DNA of 20,038 nucleotides from an uncultured Cytophagaceae bacterium (GTDB taxonomy: Bacteria; Bacteroidota; Bacteroidia; Cytophagales; Spirosomataceae), in NCBI GenBank assembly GCA_903837305.1, contig CAILUB010000145.1, positions 1 through 20,038 on the forward strand, in the 5' to 3' direction. The first letter of the stretch is position 1, and every line of letters starts with the position of its first letter. Under the pieces are notes generated by a model. The model worked only from the letters and a program-made list of their open reading frames with translations, had not been told where the DNA came from and ran no database searches. Position numbers and translations under genes: made by a program. Below, piece by piece: positions 14,658-20,038 of the stretch.

Positions 14658-16012
14658 AAGCTCACCGTAAACTCCGTAAACGAATCAGGCACTGAAACCA
14701 CTGAGATTTGGCCATTGTGTAATTGAATTATCCGTTCTACTAATGATAATCCGATTCCGTAGCCCTTAGATGAAGCTGTATTTTCGCCTCTGAAGAATGG
14801 TTGGAAGATGTAAGGTAAATCATTCGCTGGGATGCCTTTTCCTTCATTTCTGACAAAAATCTGGATGGAATTTCCTGCATTCTTGAAACTGACTTGGGCA
14901 GATTTTGATGGGCTAAATTTGCAAGCATTTTCCATTAGATTCTTTAAAGCGGTTAAAATGAGTTTGTCATCCGCTTTGATTAAGAGCATTTCCTCGTCTT
15001 CCGGCATGTGTGAGGTGTCTATGTTGACTTTGTAGGCGGAGTTTAGCTTTTGGGTTAGACTTCTTGCTTCCCAAAGTATTTCATCGATTCTCCACTCATT
15101 AAACCCAGCTTGGCTATCTGATAGACTTAATTTGTTTAATTCCAATAAGGATTCCGTGATGGCAGCTAACTCTTGGGTATCTTCTAAAACGGAGCTTATC
15201 GTATTTTTGTAATCGGTTGATTCTCTTTCTTTTAATAAGCTAACCTCTAATTGGGAGGATATTTTAGTTAATGGATTCTTTAGTTCGTGTGAAACATTTG
15301 CAATAAATGTTTTTTGCAATTTAAAAGCATTCTCGATGCGTTCTAACAGTCGGTTGACCGTAGACACCATCTTCCCTATTTCGTCCTCAAAATCAGGCGA
15401 TTTTAGGCGTTCTTCGAGGCGTTTGGGTGATAATTTATCTACTTGTTGGATAACTTCTGAGATTGGATTGACAGCTTGACCGGCAAAAAACCAGCCTGAT
15501 AGCACTACAATGAGGATAAATAAGAGAAATAAGGCGATAAGGATGTTCTTTAAATCTTTTGCATTCTCTGCTGAATACTGATCCACCGCCCCTGCAAAAA
15601 CGACTAATCGGCCTTGTGGAGTGGCAAAAACAGTTCCTAAAACTTCGATATCTTCGCGTTGAAAGCGTATTTCTTGTTTTTGGCGGACTTGTTTTATGAG
15701 ATCTACATCTATGTGCAGGTTAATGCTGTCATTTGAAGCGTAGATTCGTTCATTGCATAAATCGTATACCAAAATACTCTCCCGGTACAATAAATCGCGG
15801 TTGGTTTGACCGATGATCCCCATTAATTTAGAGTCGACCTGGTTTACATTGACCAATAATTGGGCGGTTGTATTTGCTTTTTGGCGTAATCGACTATAAA
15901 ATTTATCCTTGTAATTCTCTTGCGTAAAGATATAGATGACAAAATAGGATACGAATAGAATCGCAGACACGAGGTAGGTAAACTGGTAAGTCAGCCTGGA
16001 TCTAATCTGCAT
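14639..16012 (-). CDS. Sensor histidine kinase, HAMP type, OmpR-pair partner
   Basis: This 457-residue membrane kinase senses a signal and phosphorylates the adjacent response regulator. It has one membrane helix at about 11-30, a periplasmic sensor region (31-155), a second membrane helix at 156-176, a HAMP linker (177-230), and a HisKA domain with the phospho-accepting His242 in NVSHELKNPL. The ATPase domain has the N box around Asn362, the G1 box NEGKGIP at 389-395, and GYGIGLSLV at 417-425. The G1 Asp (D-x-G-x-G) is replaced by Asn389, an uncommon but not unique variant. The layout resembles CusS-type kinases, but the signal is unknown. The last codons (VASR and the TAG stop) lie within an intergenic repeat. 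The start is 2 bases from the response regulator stop. Confidence 0.93.
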   Translation of the reverse strand: MQIRSRLTYQFTYLVSAILFVSYFVIYIFTQENYKDKFYSRLRQKANTTAQLLVNVNQVDSKLMGIIGQTNRDLLYRESILVYDLCNERIYASNDSINLHIDVDLIKQVRQKQEIRFQREDIEVLGTVFATPQGRLVVFAGAVDQYSAENAKDLKNILIALFLLFILIVVLSGWFFAGQAVNPISEVIQQVDKLSPKRLEERLKSPDFEDEIGKMVSTVNRLLERIENAFKLQKTFIANVSHELKNPLTKISSQLEVSLLKERESTDYKNTISSVLEDTQELAAITESLLELNKLSLSDSQAGFNEWRIDEILWEARSLTQKLNSAYKVNIDTSHMPEDEEMLLIKADDKLILTALKNLMENACKFSPSKSAQVSFKNAGNSIQIFVRNEGKGIPANDLPYIFQPFFRGENTASSKGYGIGLSLVERIIQLHNGQISVVSVPDSFTEFTVSFAVASR

Positions 16013-16014
16013 AA

Positions 16015-16695
16015 TTATTCGTTTTTAAGAATATATCCTCTACCAAATTGGGTGTGAATCAACTTACTCGCAAAGCCTTTATCTACCTTTTTTCGTAAGT
16101 AATTAACATATACCTCGATCAAATTGGAGCTATTCTCATCTTCGACCTCCCAGATGTTTTCCGCAATTTGTGCTTTCGAAATCACCATTTCCTGGTTTCT
16201 AAGGAAGTATTCCAATAATTGAAACTCTTTGGAAGTTAAATTAATGGATTGCCCTGAGCGTGTCACCAATTTACTGATGAGATCCATCTCTAAATCAGCA
16301 AATTTCAGCACTTGTGCATCTAATTGTGCCTGAGATGAGCGTTTTAATAGGGCCTTAATACGTGCCAAAAACTCTTTAAAATCAAAGGGTTTCCCTAAAT
16401 AATCATCCGCGCCAGCATCAAAACCGACCAGTTTGTCGTCCGTCGTACTCAATGCAGTTAACATTAGGATGGGTGTTTGAATCCCTTCCGCCCTTAATTG
16501 CTTACATAGTTCAATTCCATTAATGCCCGGAATGATGATATCAGATACAATTAGTGAATAGTTATTTCGCAAGGCTAATTGTTTCGCGATCGTTCCATCA
16601 TAGGCCACTTCCACCTCATAGTTGTTCTCTTCTAATCCTTGTTTCAAAGATTGAACAGTCTTAGGTTCGTCTTCTATGAGGAGAATTTTGATCAT
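16015..16695 (-). CDS. OmpR/PhoB-family response regulator
   Basis: This 226-residue two-component regulator has a receiver domain (1-118) with acidic residues Glu8 and Asp9, phospho-acceptor Asp52, Thr80 and Lys102. A winged-helix DNA-binding domain (about 130-225) contains LTSKEFQLLEYFLRN and ends in QFGRGYIL. It probably controls genes in response to the kinase encoded 2 bases downstream. Its ATG overlaps the TGA of the upstream pyrophosphohydrolase gene (ATGA), so translation of the two is likely coupled. Confidence 0.95.
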   Translation of the reverse strand: MIKILLIEDEPKTVQSLKQGLEENNYEVEVAYDGTIAKQLALRNNYSLIVSDIIIPGINGIELCKQLRAEGIQTPILMLTALSTTDDKLVGFDAGADDYLGKPFDFKEFLARIKALLKRSSQAQLDAQVLKFADLEMDLISKLVTRSGQSINLTSKEFQLLEYFLRNQEMVISKAQIAENIWEVEDENSSNLIEVYVNYLRKKVDKGFASKLIHTQFGRGYILKNE

Positions 16696-17159
16696 TTTAA
16701 GATAGATTTCAGGTCTGCTGGAGAGTAATTTATTGACTTTAATACTTTGTTATCCGCTTTACGATATACTTTCCAAACTCCACTTTCCTCCTTGATTTCC
16801 GCTTCTGTACCGTCTTTATCTTGGTAGAATTTGACCGTGTACTCTGCTTCCTCTAATGATGCGCATGCTTTGGACATATTTGAACGCTGTACTTCATTAA
16901 ATAATTCGACGAATTTTTCACCTAAACCGAATTCTAAAACGGCACCTGATAAGACATACTGAAGGTCACAAAGTGCATCAGCCACTTCTACTAGGTCATT
17001 TGCCGCAATAGCCTCTTTCAATTCATCTAATTCTTCTGCTAGAAGGCTAACACGTAGATTGCAACGTTCTGCAGCGGGAATGGTAGGTTGAGCAAGTATA
17101 GGGGCTCCAAAAGTTTGGTGGAATTGTGCCACCTGGTTCAATGAGTCTAGTTTTTCCAT
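16692..17159 (-). CDS. MazG/HisE-like nucleoside triphosphate pyrophosphohydrolase
   Basis: This 155-residue protein belongs to the all-alpha NTP pyrophosphatase superfamily (PRA-PH/MazG-like). Members hydrolyse nucleotides such as phosphoribosyl-ATP or non-canonical NTPs to the monophosphate and pyrophosphate. The metal-binding pattern is visible: AEELDELKEA at 41-50 (Glu42, Glu43, Glu46) and VEVADALCDLQYVL at 57-70 (Glu58, Asp61, Asp65). The C-terminal 60 residues are a charged extension. No histidine-biosynthesis genes are near, so house-cleaning of nucleotides is more likely than histidine synthesis. It is the first gene of the operon with the two-component pair, and its stop overlaps the regulator start. 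Phased DnaA boxes lie 100-140 bases upstream. Confidence 0.82.
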   Translation of the reverse strand: MEKLDSLNQVAQFHQTFGAPILAQPTIPAAERCNLRVSLLAEELDELKEAIAANDLVEVADALCDLQYVLSGAVLEFGLGEKFVELFNEVQRSNMSKACASLEEAEYTVKFYQDKDGTEAEIKEESGVWKVYRKADNKVLKSINYSPADLKSILK

Positions 17160-17327
17160 TTTTTGTATTCAATTTATTAAAATTAAACAATTAATGGGTC
17201 TCTAGCAATATCGTGTTTTGGTGTTAATTAGAGATTATGAAAATACAATTGTGCACAAATGTGGATAACTTGTGGATAACTCAAAAGCAAAATGTGGATA
17301 AGTATGATTTATGTTTACAATCCTTAA
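17160..17327. other. Non-coding region with AT-rich flanks and a DnaA-box cluster
   Basis: The 168 bases between the XRE gene and the pyrophosphohydrolase gene contain no ORF. The stretch 17161-17195 is very AT-rich. It is followed by a short dyad (TCTCTA and TAGAGA, about 17200-17235), a palindrome TTGTGCACAA at 17249-17258, and three DnaA boxes. A TGTTTACAA related to the XRE operator motif lies at 17312-17320. This layout (AT-rich segment beside clustered DnaA boxes) is that expected of a replication origin or a DnaA-controlled promoter. Confidence 0.6.
17260..17301 (-). promoter_or_regulatory. Three perfect, phased DnaA boxes
   Basis: TTATCCACA, the strongest consensus DnaA box, occurs three times on the minus strand at 17260-17268, 17271-17279 and 17293-17301. 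The starts are 11 and 22 bases apart, i.e. one and two helical turns, so bound DnaA molecules would face the same side. A degenerate box inside the palindrome TTGTGCACAA lies 10 bases to the left. I found no other perfect box elsewhere in the window. Confidence 0.85.
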
Positions 17328-17810
17328 TTAAAGGGGTTTGCTTTCCGAGAAAGTACCATCTGTATAAAAGATAAGAACACGCTCTATCTTCTTGGCTAAA
17401 TGAGTCGTAGGTGCGGGAGCAGCGACTGGTTGGGTTGCCTTTGGGCTACTTTCTCTAGGTCGTCTGAGATTCGATTGTACGATCGTTTGTTCAGCTAAAT
17501 TATTTTCAGGCGATTCTGGGGCGCTAGGTATGACAGCATCAAAAAGGGATGGAGTGGAAGCGATTGGAGAAGGAGCTGTTTTAGGAGCTGGCGCCGAAAT
17601 AGATAAATTCCGTTTATCATCTAATAATTCTTCTGCTGGGATTTCAGGGAAGGCGATGAGAATCTTCTGTACGACATCTAAGCTGGGCTTGTTTCTTCCT
17701 GAGAGAATGTGAGAGATACTGCTGCGAGGAATTCCTAAAGTATCTGCAAACTGAGAGGCACTTAGTTTCTTTGACTGAATTAACAGTTCTATTTTAGCGC
17801 TTAGATTCAT
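17328..17810 (-). CDS. XRE-family helix-turn-helix regulator with Pro/Ala linker
   Basis: This 160-residue protein has an N-terminal XRE/Cro-type DNA-binding domain (2-64) with the helix-turn-helix ASQFADTLGIPRSSISHILS at about 18-37. A Pro/Ala/Ser-rich linker follows (about 70-135). The short C-terminal motif KKIERVLIFYTDGTF at 140-154, followed by SESKPL, resembles a tail seen in Bacteroidota regulators (from memory). Its targets are unknown, but repeats of a TTTGTnACAAA-like motif over its own promoter suggest autoregulation. I chose ATG ending at 17810 because the domain begins with MNLSAKIELL. ATG 17822 or TTG 17825 in the same frame would add 4-5 residues and sit within the operator region. 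Confidence 0.88.
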   Translation of the reverse strand: MNLSAKIELLIQSKKLSASQFADTLGIPRSSISHILSGRNKPSLDVVQKILIAFPEIPAEELLDDKRNLSISAPAPKTAPSPIASTPSLFDAVIPSAPESPENNLAEQTIVQSNLRRPRESSPKATQPVAAPAPTTHLAKKIERVLIFYTDGTFSESKPL

Positions 17811-17811
17811 T

Positions 17812-17896
17812 TTTGTAAACATCAATTAATTTGTTACAAATCTAAACAATCTTCACTTATTTACAAACATCAATCGTCGAAACATTTGTTTACAAA
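17812..17896. promoter_or_regulatory. Four operator-like TTTGT/ACAAA motifs around the XRE promoter
   Basis: Related sites occur at 17812-17822 (TTTGTAAACAT), 17830-17840 (TTTGTTACAAA, a perfect 5-1-5 palindrome), 17860-17870 (TTTACAAACAT) and 17885-17896 (TTTGTTTACAAA, a 5-2-5 palindrome). Two of them overlap the -7 and -33 promoter elements, one lies in the leader, and one spans the cvfB stop codon. They are likely binding sites for the adjacent XRE protein. Confidence 0.6.
17837..17867 (-). promoter_or_regulatory. Promoter of the XRE gene (TTTG-N19-TAGATTTG)
   Basis: On the minus strand TTTG (17867-17864) is followed after exactly 19 bases by TAGATTTG (17844-17837), an excellent fit to the Bacteroidota consensus TTTG...TAnnTTTG. 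Transcription should begin near 17831, about 20 bases before the chosen ATG. Confidence 0.75.
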
Positions 17897-18738
17897 AGTA
17901 ACACACAATCAGTATGCAATGCAATCAGTTTACTTTTGTATAATCCTCCAATAGCTTTCTTGAAATCCTTTTTAGACATACCTAACTGATCGTAGATATC
18001 TTCAGCTGGGCTTTTATCGTGTAGATAAAGAACACCTTTGTTATCTTTAATTGCCTGTAATACTTTCTCTACTTGTGCATCTAAACGTATACGTCCTACC
18101 GGTTCCAAACGTAAATCCAGGCGTCCGTCTTCACGCAGATTTTCGATGTAGACAAATATATTTTGGCCTAATATTACATTTGTAAATATTTCATTTTTGA
18201 ATAGCATTCCAATTTTACAATTGTCAACTAAACATTTTATACCTAAGTCAGTGTATTCAAATGGAACGGCTTCAATCTTTGTTCCTGGTGCAAAACGATT
18301 TTCTTCGTCGTCTATAAAGGCAGGCAAGAAGTTTTCAATTCTAGCTGATGCTACGATGCGATCTGTTTGTGCATCGAGGTATATATAGACGAGGTAGAAT
18401 TTACCTACTACCATTTTTTGGTATTGTTGACTAAAAGGAACAAAAAGGTCCTTTGCTAACCCCCATTCTAAGAATACGCCCAGAGGAGTAACAGATTTCA
18501 CTTCCAAATAAGCGAACTGCTTGATAGTGGCGAAAGGCTTTAAAGTAGTGGCGATGATGCGGTCTTCTGAATCGCGGTAGATGAATACATCAATCGATGA
18601 ATCTATTTCATACGTTTCTGGAACGTATTGCAAGGGTAATAGGATTTCATCTTCGTAACCATCTAAATAGAGGCCAAAAGGTACTTCTTTGATAATACGA
18701 AGGTGATTGTATTCACCGATTTTCAATTCATTTTCCAT
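17890..18738 (-). CDS. CvfB-type S1-like RNA-binding protein
   Basis: This 282-residue cytoplasmic protein matches the CvfB/YitL family: S1-like RNA-binding folds followed by a winged helix. The first S1-like unit covers about 5-66 (IGEYNHLRIIKEVPFGLYLD), the second about 72-135 (YLEVKSVTPLGVFLEWGLAKDLFVPF), and a third about 150-212. The winged helix lies at about 218-282 (VEKVLQAIKDNKGVLYLHDKSPAE onwards). CvfB in Staphylococcus affects virulence gene expression through RNA binding; the role in Bacteroidota is not established. The start ATG at 18738 comes directly after the T-run of a terminator hairpin that follows dapD. Its stop is 64 bases from the XRE leader and overlaps an operator-like motif. 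Confidence 0.85.
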   Translation of the reverse strand: MENELKIGEYNHLRIIKEVPFGLYLDGYEDEILLPLQYVPETYEIDSSIDVFIYRDSEDRIIATTLKPFATIKQFAYLEVKSVTPLGVFLEWGLAKDLFVPFSQQYQKMVVGKFYLVYIYLDAQTDRIVASARIENFLPAFIDDEENRFAPGTKIEAVPFEYTDLGIKCLVDNCKIGMLFKNEIFTNVILGQNIFVYIENLREDGRLDLRLEPVGRIRLDAQVEKVLQAIKDNKGVLYLHDKSPAEDIYDQLGMSKKDFKKAIGGLYKSKLIALHTDCVLLL

Positions 18739-18764
18739 AAAAAAAGCCCGGCTGCGAACCGGGC
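18739..18764 (-). terminator. Terminator of dapD abutting the cvfB start codon
   Basis: On the minus strand GCCCGG (18764-18759), a 7-base loop and CCGGGC (18751-18746) form a perfect 6-base GC stem followed by seven T (18745-18739). The T-run touches the ATG of the next gene. It lies 18 bases after the dapD stop, and may act as a terminator or an attenuator for cvfB. Confidence 0.88.
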
Positions 18765-18782
18765 ATTCATTTTTGCTATTTA

Positions 18783-19601
18783 CTAAACGACTACGTTATT
18801 CTCTCTTAATGCTTGATTAAGCGAAGTTTTTAAGTCGGTACTTTCTTTTCTTTTACCTATGATTAGGGCACATGGAACGCCATAAGTACCTGCAGGGAAA
18901 GTCTTTTGGATACTCCCTGGTATAACTACTGAATTCTCAGGTACATAACCAATGTATTCAACTGGCTCTGGGCCTGAAACATCGATGATCTTAGAAGAAC
19001 CAGTAATGGTTACTCCAGCACCTAAAACGGCTTTTTTGCCAATGTGTGCACCTTCCACTACTATACAACGAGAACCAATAAAGGCACCATCTTCAATAAT
19101 GACAGGAGAAGCTTGAGGTGGTTCTAATACGCCACCGATACCCACACCACCACTTAAGTGTACGTGTTTACCGATTTGGGCACAAGATCCTACCGTAGCC
19201 CACGTGTCTACCATCGTTCCTTCATCTACATAAGCACCAATATTTACATAAGAGGGCATTAAGATGGTTCCTTTCGCTAAAAAAGCGCCATAACGGGCTA
19301 CAGCAGGAGGAACTACACGAACACCTAACTCTTTATAATTCGATTTTAACTTCATTTTATCGTGGAATTCGAAGATGCCCACTTCTGAAACGGCCATTTG
19401 GCGAATAGGGAAATACATCACGATGGCTTTCTTTACCCATTCGTTCACTTGCCAGCTACCATCAGCCTTAGGTTCTGCGGTACGCAATTCCCCTTTATCT
19501 ACTAAGTCTACGACTTTTTCAATCGCCTCGATGGTTTCAGCCTTCGAACGAAGCTCCGGGTTGTCCCAGGCAGCTACAATACTATTTTCTAATGAATTCA
19601 T
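18783..19601 (-). CDS. dapD: 2,3,4,5-tetrahydropyridine-2,6-dicarboxylate N-succinyltransferase (DapD)
   Basis: This 272-residue enzyme transfers succinyl from succinyl-CoA to tetrahydrodipicolinate in the succinylase branch of lysine and diaminopimelate synthesis. A helical N-terminal domain (1-90) is followed by a left-handed beta-helix of hexapeptide repeats (about 105-240) with the highly conserved GTILMPSYVNIGAYVDEG at 111-128, then TWATVGSCAQIGK and LSGGVGIGGVLEPPQ. The length equals that of E. coli DapD (274). The start is the ATG ending at 19601, where MNSLENSIVAAW begins; a longer in-frame start 39 bases upstream adds an unlikely hydrophobic stretch. A terminator follows the stop. 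Confidence 0.96.
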   Translation of the reverse strand: MNSLENSIVAAWDNPELRSKAETIEAIEKVVDLVDKGELRTAEPKADGSWQVNEWVKKAIVMYFPIRQMAVSEVGIFEFHDKMKLKSNYKELGVRVVPPAVARYGAFLAKGTILMPSYVNIGAYVDEGTMVDTWATVGSCAQIGKHVHLSGGVGIGGVLEPPQASPVIIEDGAFIGSRCIVVEGAHIGKKAVLGAGVTITGSSKIIDVSGPEPVEYIGYVPENSVVIPGSIQKTFPAGTYGVPCALIIGKRKESTDLKTSLNQALRENNVVV

Positions 19602-19756
19602 AAAAATGATATGCAATAAATGAAGATGCAAATTAATCAAAAAAGGCTTGGCTTCCCCTGATCAGTGGAAATAAAATCGATGCCTACTGGCGATGAGAGC
19701 GAAAAAACGCTAAAAAATCGAACTAAATTTAACTTCAACTTTAATAAGTCATCTAG

Positions 19757-19771
19757 CTGATTATCAATCAG
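19757..19771. repeat. Short inverted repeat CTGATT-ATC-AATCAG
   Basis: Perfect 6-base arms around a 3-base centre, extendable by one G-T and one A-T pair. It may be an operator or a small hairpin. Confidence 0.6.
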
Positions 19772-19832
19772 TTACGTATCGATGCAAAATATTATTTTGG
19801 TAAAATTTGCTAGAAAATTAGCTAAAAAGACA

Positions 19833-19849
19833 AGTGACATTCTGTCACT
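19833..19849. promoter_or_regulatory. 17-base dyad AGTGACA-TTC-TGTCACT, operator-like
   Basis: Perfect 7-base arms around a 3-base centre, with no T-run after it, fit a site for a dimeric regulator better than a terminator. The cognate protein is not identifiable from sequence. Confidence 0.6.
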
Positions 19850-19951
19850 CCCCTGCCCCACCGATCTGGAGCATTTATTTCTTATACAAATATGCAAAAA
19901 AAGTTTGAATAAAAAACGTATCCGAGCAAATTTTATGTAAAAGTCACTTAA

Positions 19952-19967
19952 TTAGCATTTCTGCTAA
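19952..19967. repeat. Short inverted repeat TTAGCA-TTTC-TGCTAA
   Basis: Perfect 6-base arms around a 4-base centre, 17 bases upstream of the promoter-like box at 19985. The related sequence TTAGCTAA occurs at about 19818-19825. Confidence 0.55.
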
Positions 19968-19984
19968 ATTAAAATATCCTGATT

Positions 19985-20016
19985 TACTTTTGTAAAATAG
20001 GCCTTGTAAACGTTTA
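19985..20016 (+). promoter_or_regulatory. Promoter-like box with LacI-operator-like palindrome
   Basis: TACTTTTG at 19985-19992 matches TAnnTTTG and predicts transcription starting near 19999. The palindrome TAAACGTTTA at 20007-20016, preceded by TTG, resembles CG-centred LacI/CcpA-family operators and would lie just downstream of the start, where a repressor could block transcription. No TTG at the usual -33 distance was found. Confidence 0.45.
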
Positions 20017-20038
20017 ATAACGATTATTTTATATTGCC

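Larger units (their letters stand above)
19602..20038. other. Non-coding region upstream of dapD and of a gene beyond the right edge
   Basis: No credible ORF lies in these 437 bases, which are mostly AT-rich. They hold several dyads (19757-19771, 19833-19849, 19952-19967), a C-rich patch at about 19848-19862, a promoter-like box at 19985-19992 and a palindrome at 20007-20016. This appears to be a regulatory region for dapD on one side and an unseen rightward gene on the other. Confidence 0.6.

Noticed and set aside
19891..19911. Short ATG frame at about 19891
   Set aside because: It ends after six codons and has no coding character.

Overview
The window looks like a chromosomal segment of a Bacteroidota member, most likely of the order Cytophagales. 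I infer this from the gene families, the low-to-moderate GC content, the lack of clear Shine-Dalgarno sequences, and several promoter-like boxes of the Bacteroidota type (TAnnTTTG, once paired with TTTG at a 19-base spacing). The species cannot be named from the sequence. Most genes are housekeeping genes and no insertion sequence, phage, tRNA or rRNA is visible.

Left part (1-5251): the 3' end of a superoxide dismutase gene, a 2OG-Fe(II) oxygenase of the isopenicillin N synthase type, and a two-domain chromate transporter run rightward with almost no spacing. They converge on a leftward galE-rmlB-rmlA operon for UDP-galactose and dTDP-sugar precursors, whose genes are 1 base apart.

Middle part (5333-12884): a SirB1-type transglutaminase-fold protein converges with a phosphopantetheinyl transferase. 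Next come a seven-bladed WD40 protein, a DivIVA-domain protein with a basic tail carrying AT-hook-like repeats, folB, a LacI-family regulator, and gyrA closed by a perfect terminator. The WD40 and DivIVA genes both appear to start at TTG.

Repeat region (12908-14657): a secreted TPR/coiled-coil gene is split by one in-frame TAA. The convergent junction between it and a sensor kinase gene is filled with heptamer repeats (TAGTCRC) and larger direct and inverted repeats, one of which supplies the last codons and the stop of the kinase gene.

Right part (14639-19601, all leftward): a MazG/HisE-like pyrophosphohydrolase, a response regulator and a histidine kinase form one coupled operon. Upstream lies a non-coding stretch with three perfect, helically phased DnaA boxes. 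Then come an XRE-type regulator with operator-like repeats over its own promoter, a CvfB-type S1 RNA-binding protein, and dapD. A terminator hairpin after dapD ends directly at the cvfB start codon. The last 437 bases hold no gene but contain several dyads and a LacI-operator-like palindrome, probably controlling a gene beyond the right edge.

The best candidates for something new are the phased DnaA-box cluster (possible replication origin or DnaA-regulated site), the DivIVA/AT-hook architecture, and the XRE operator array.
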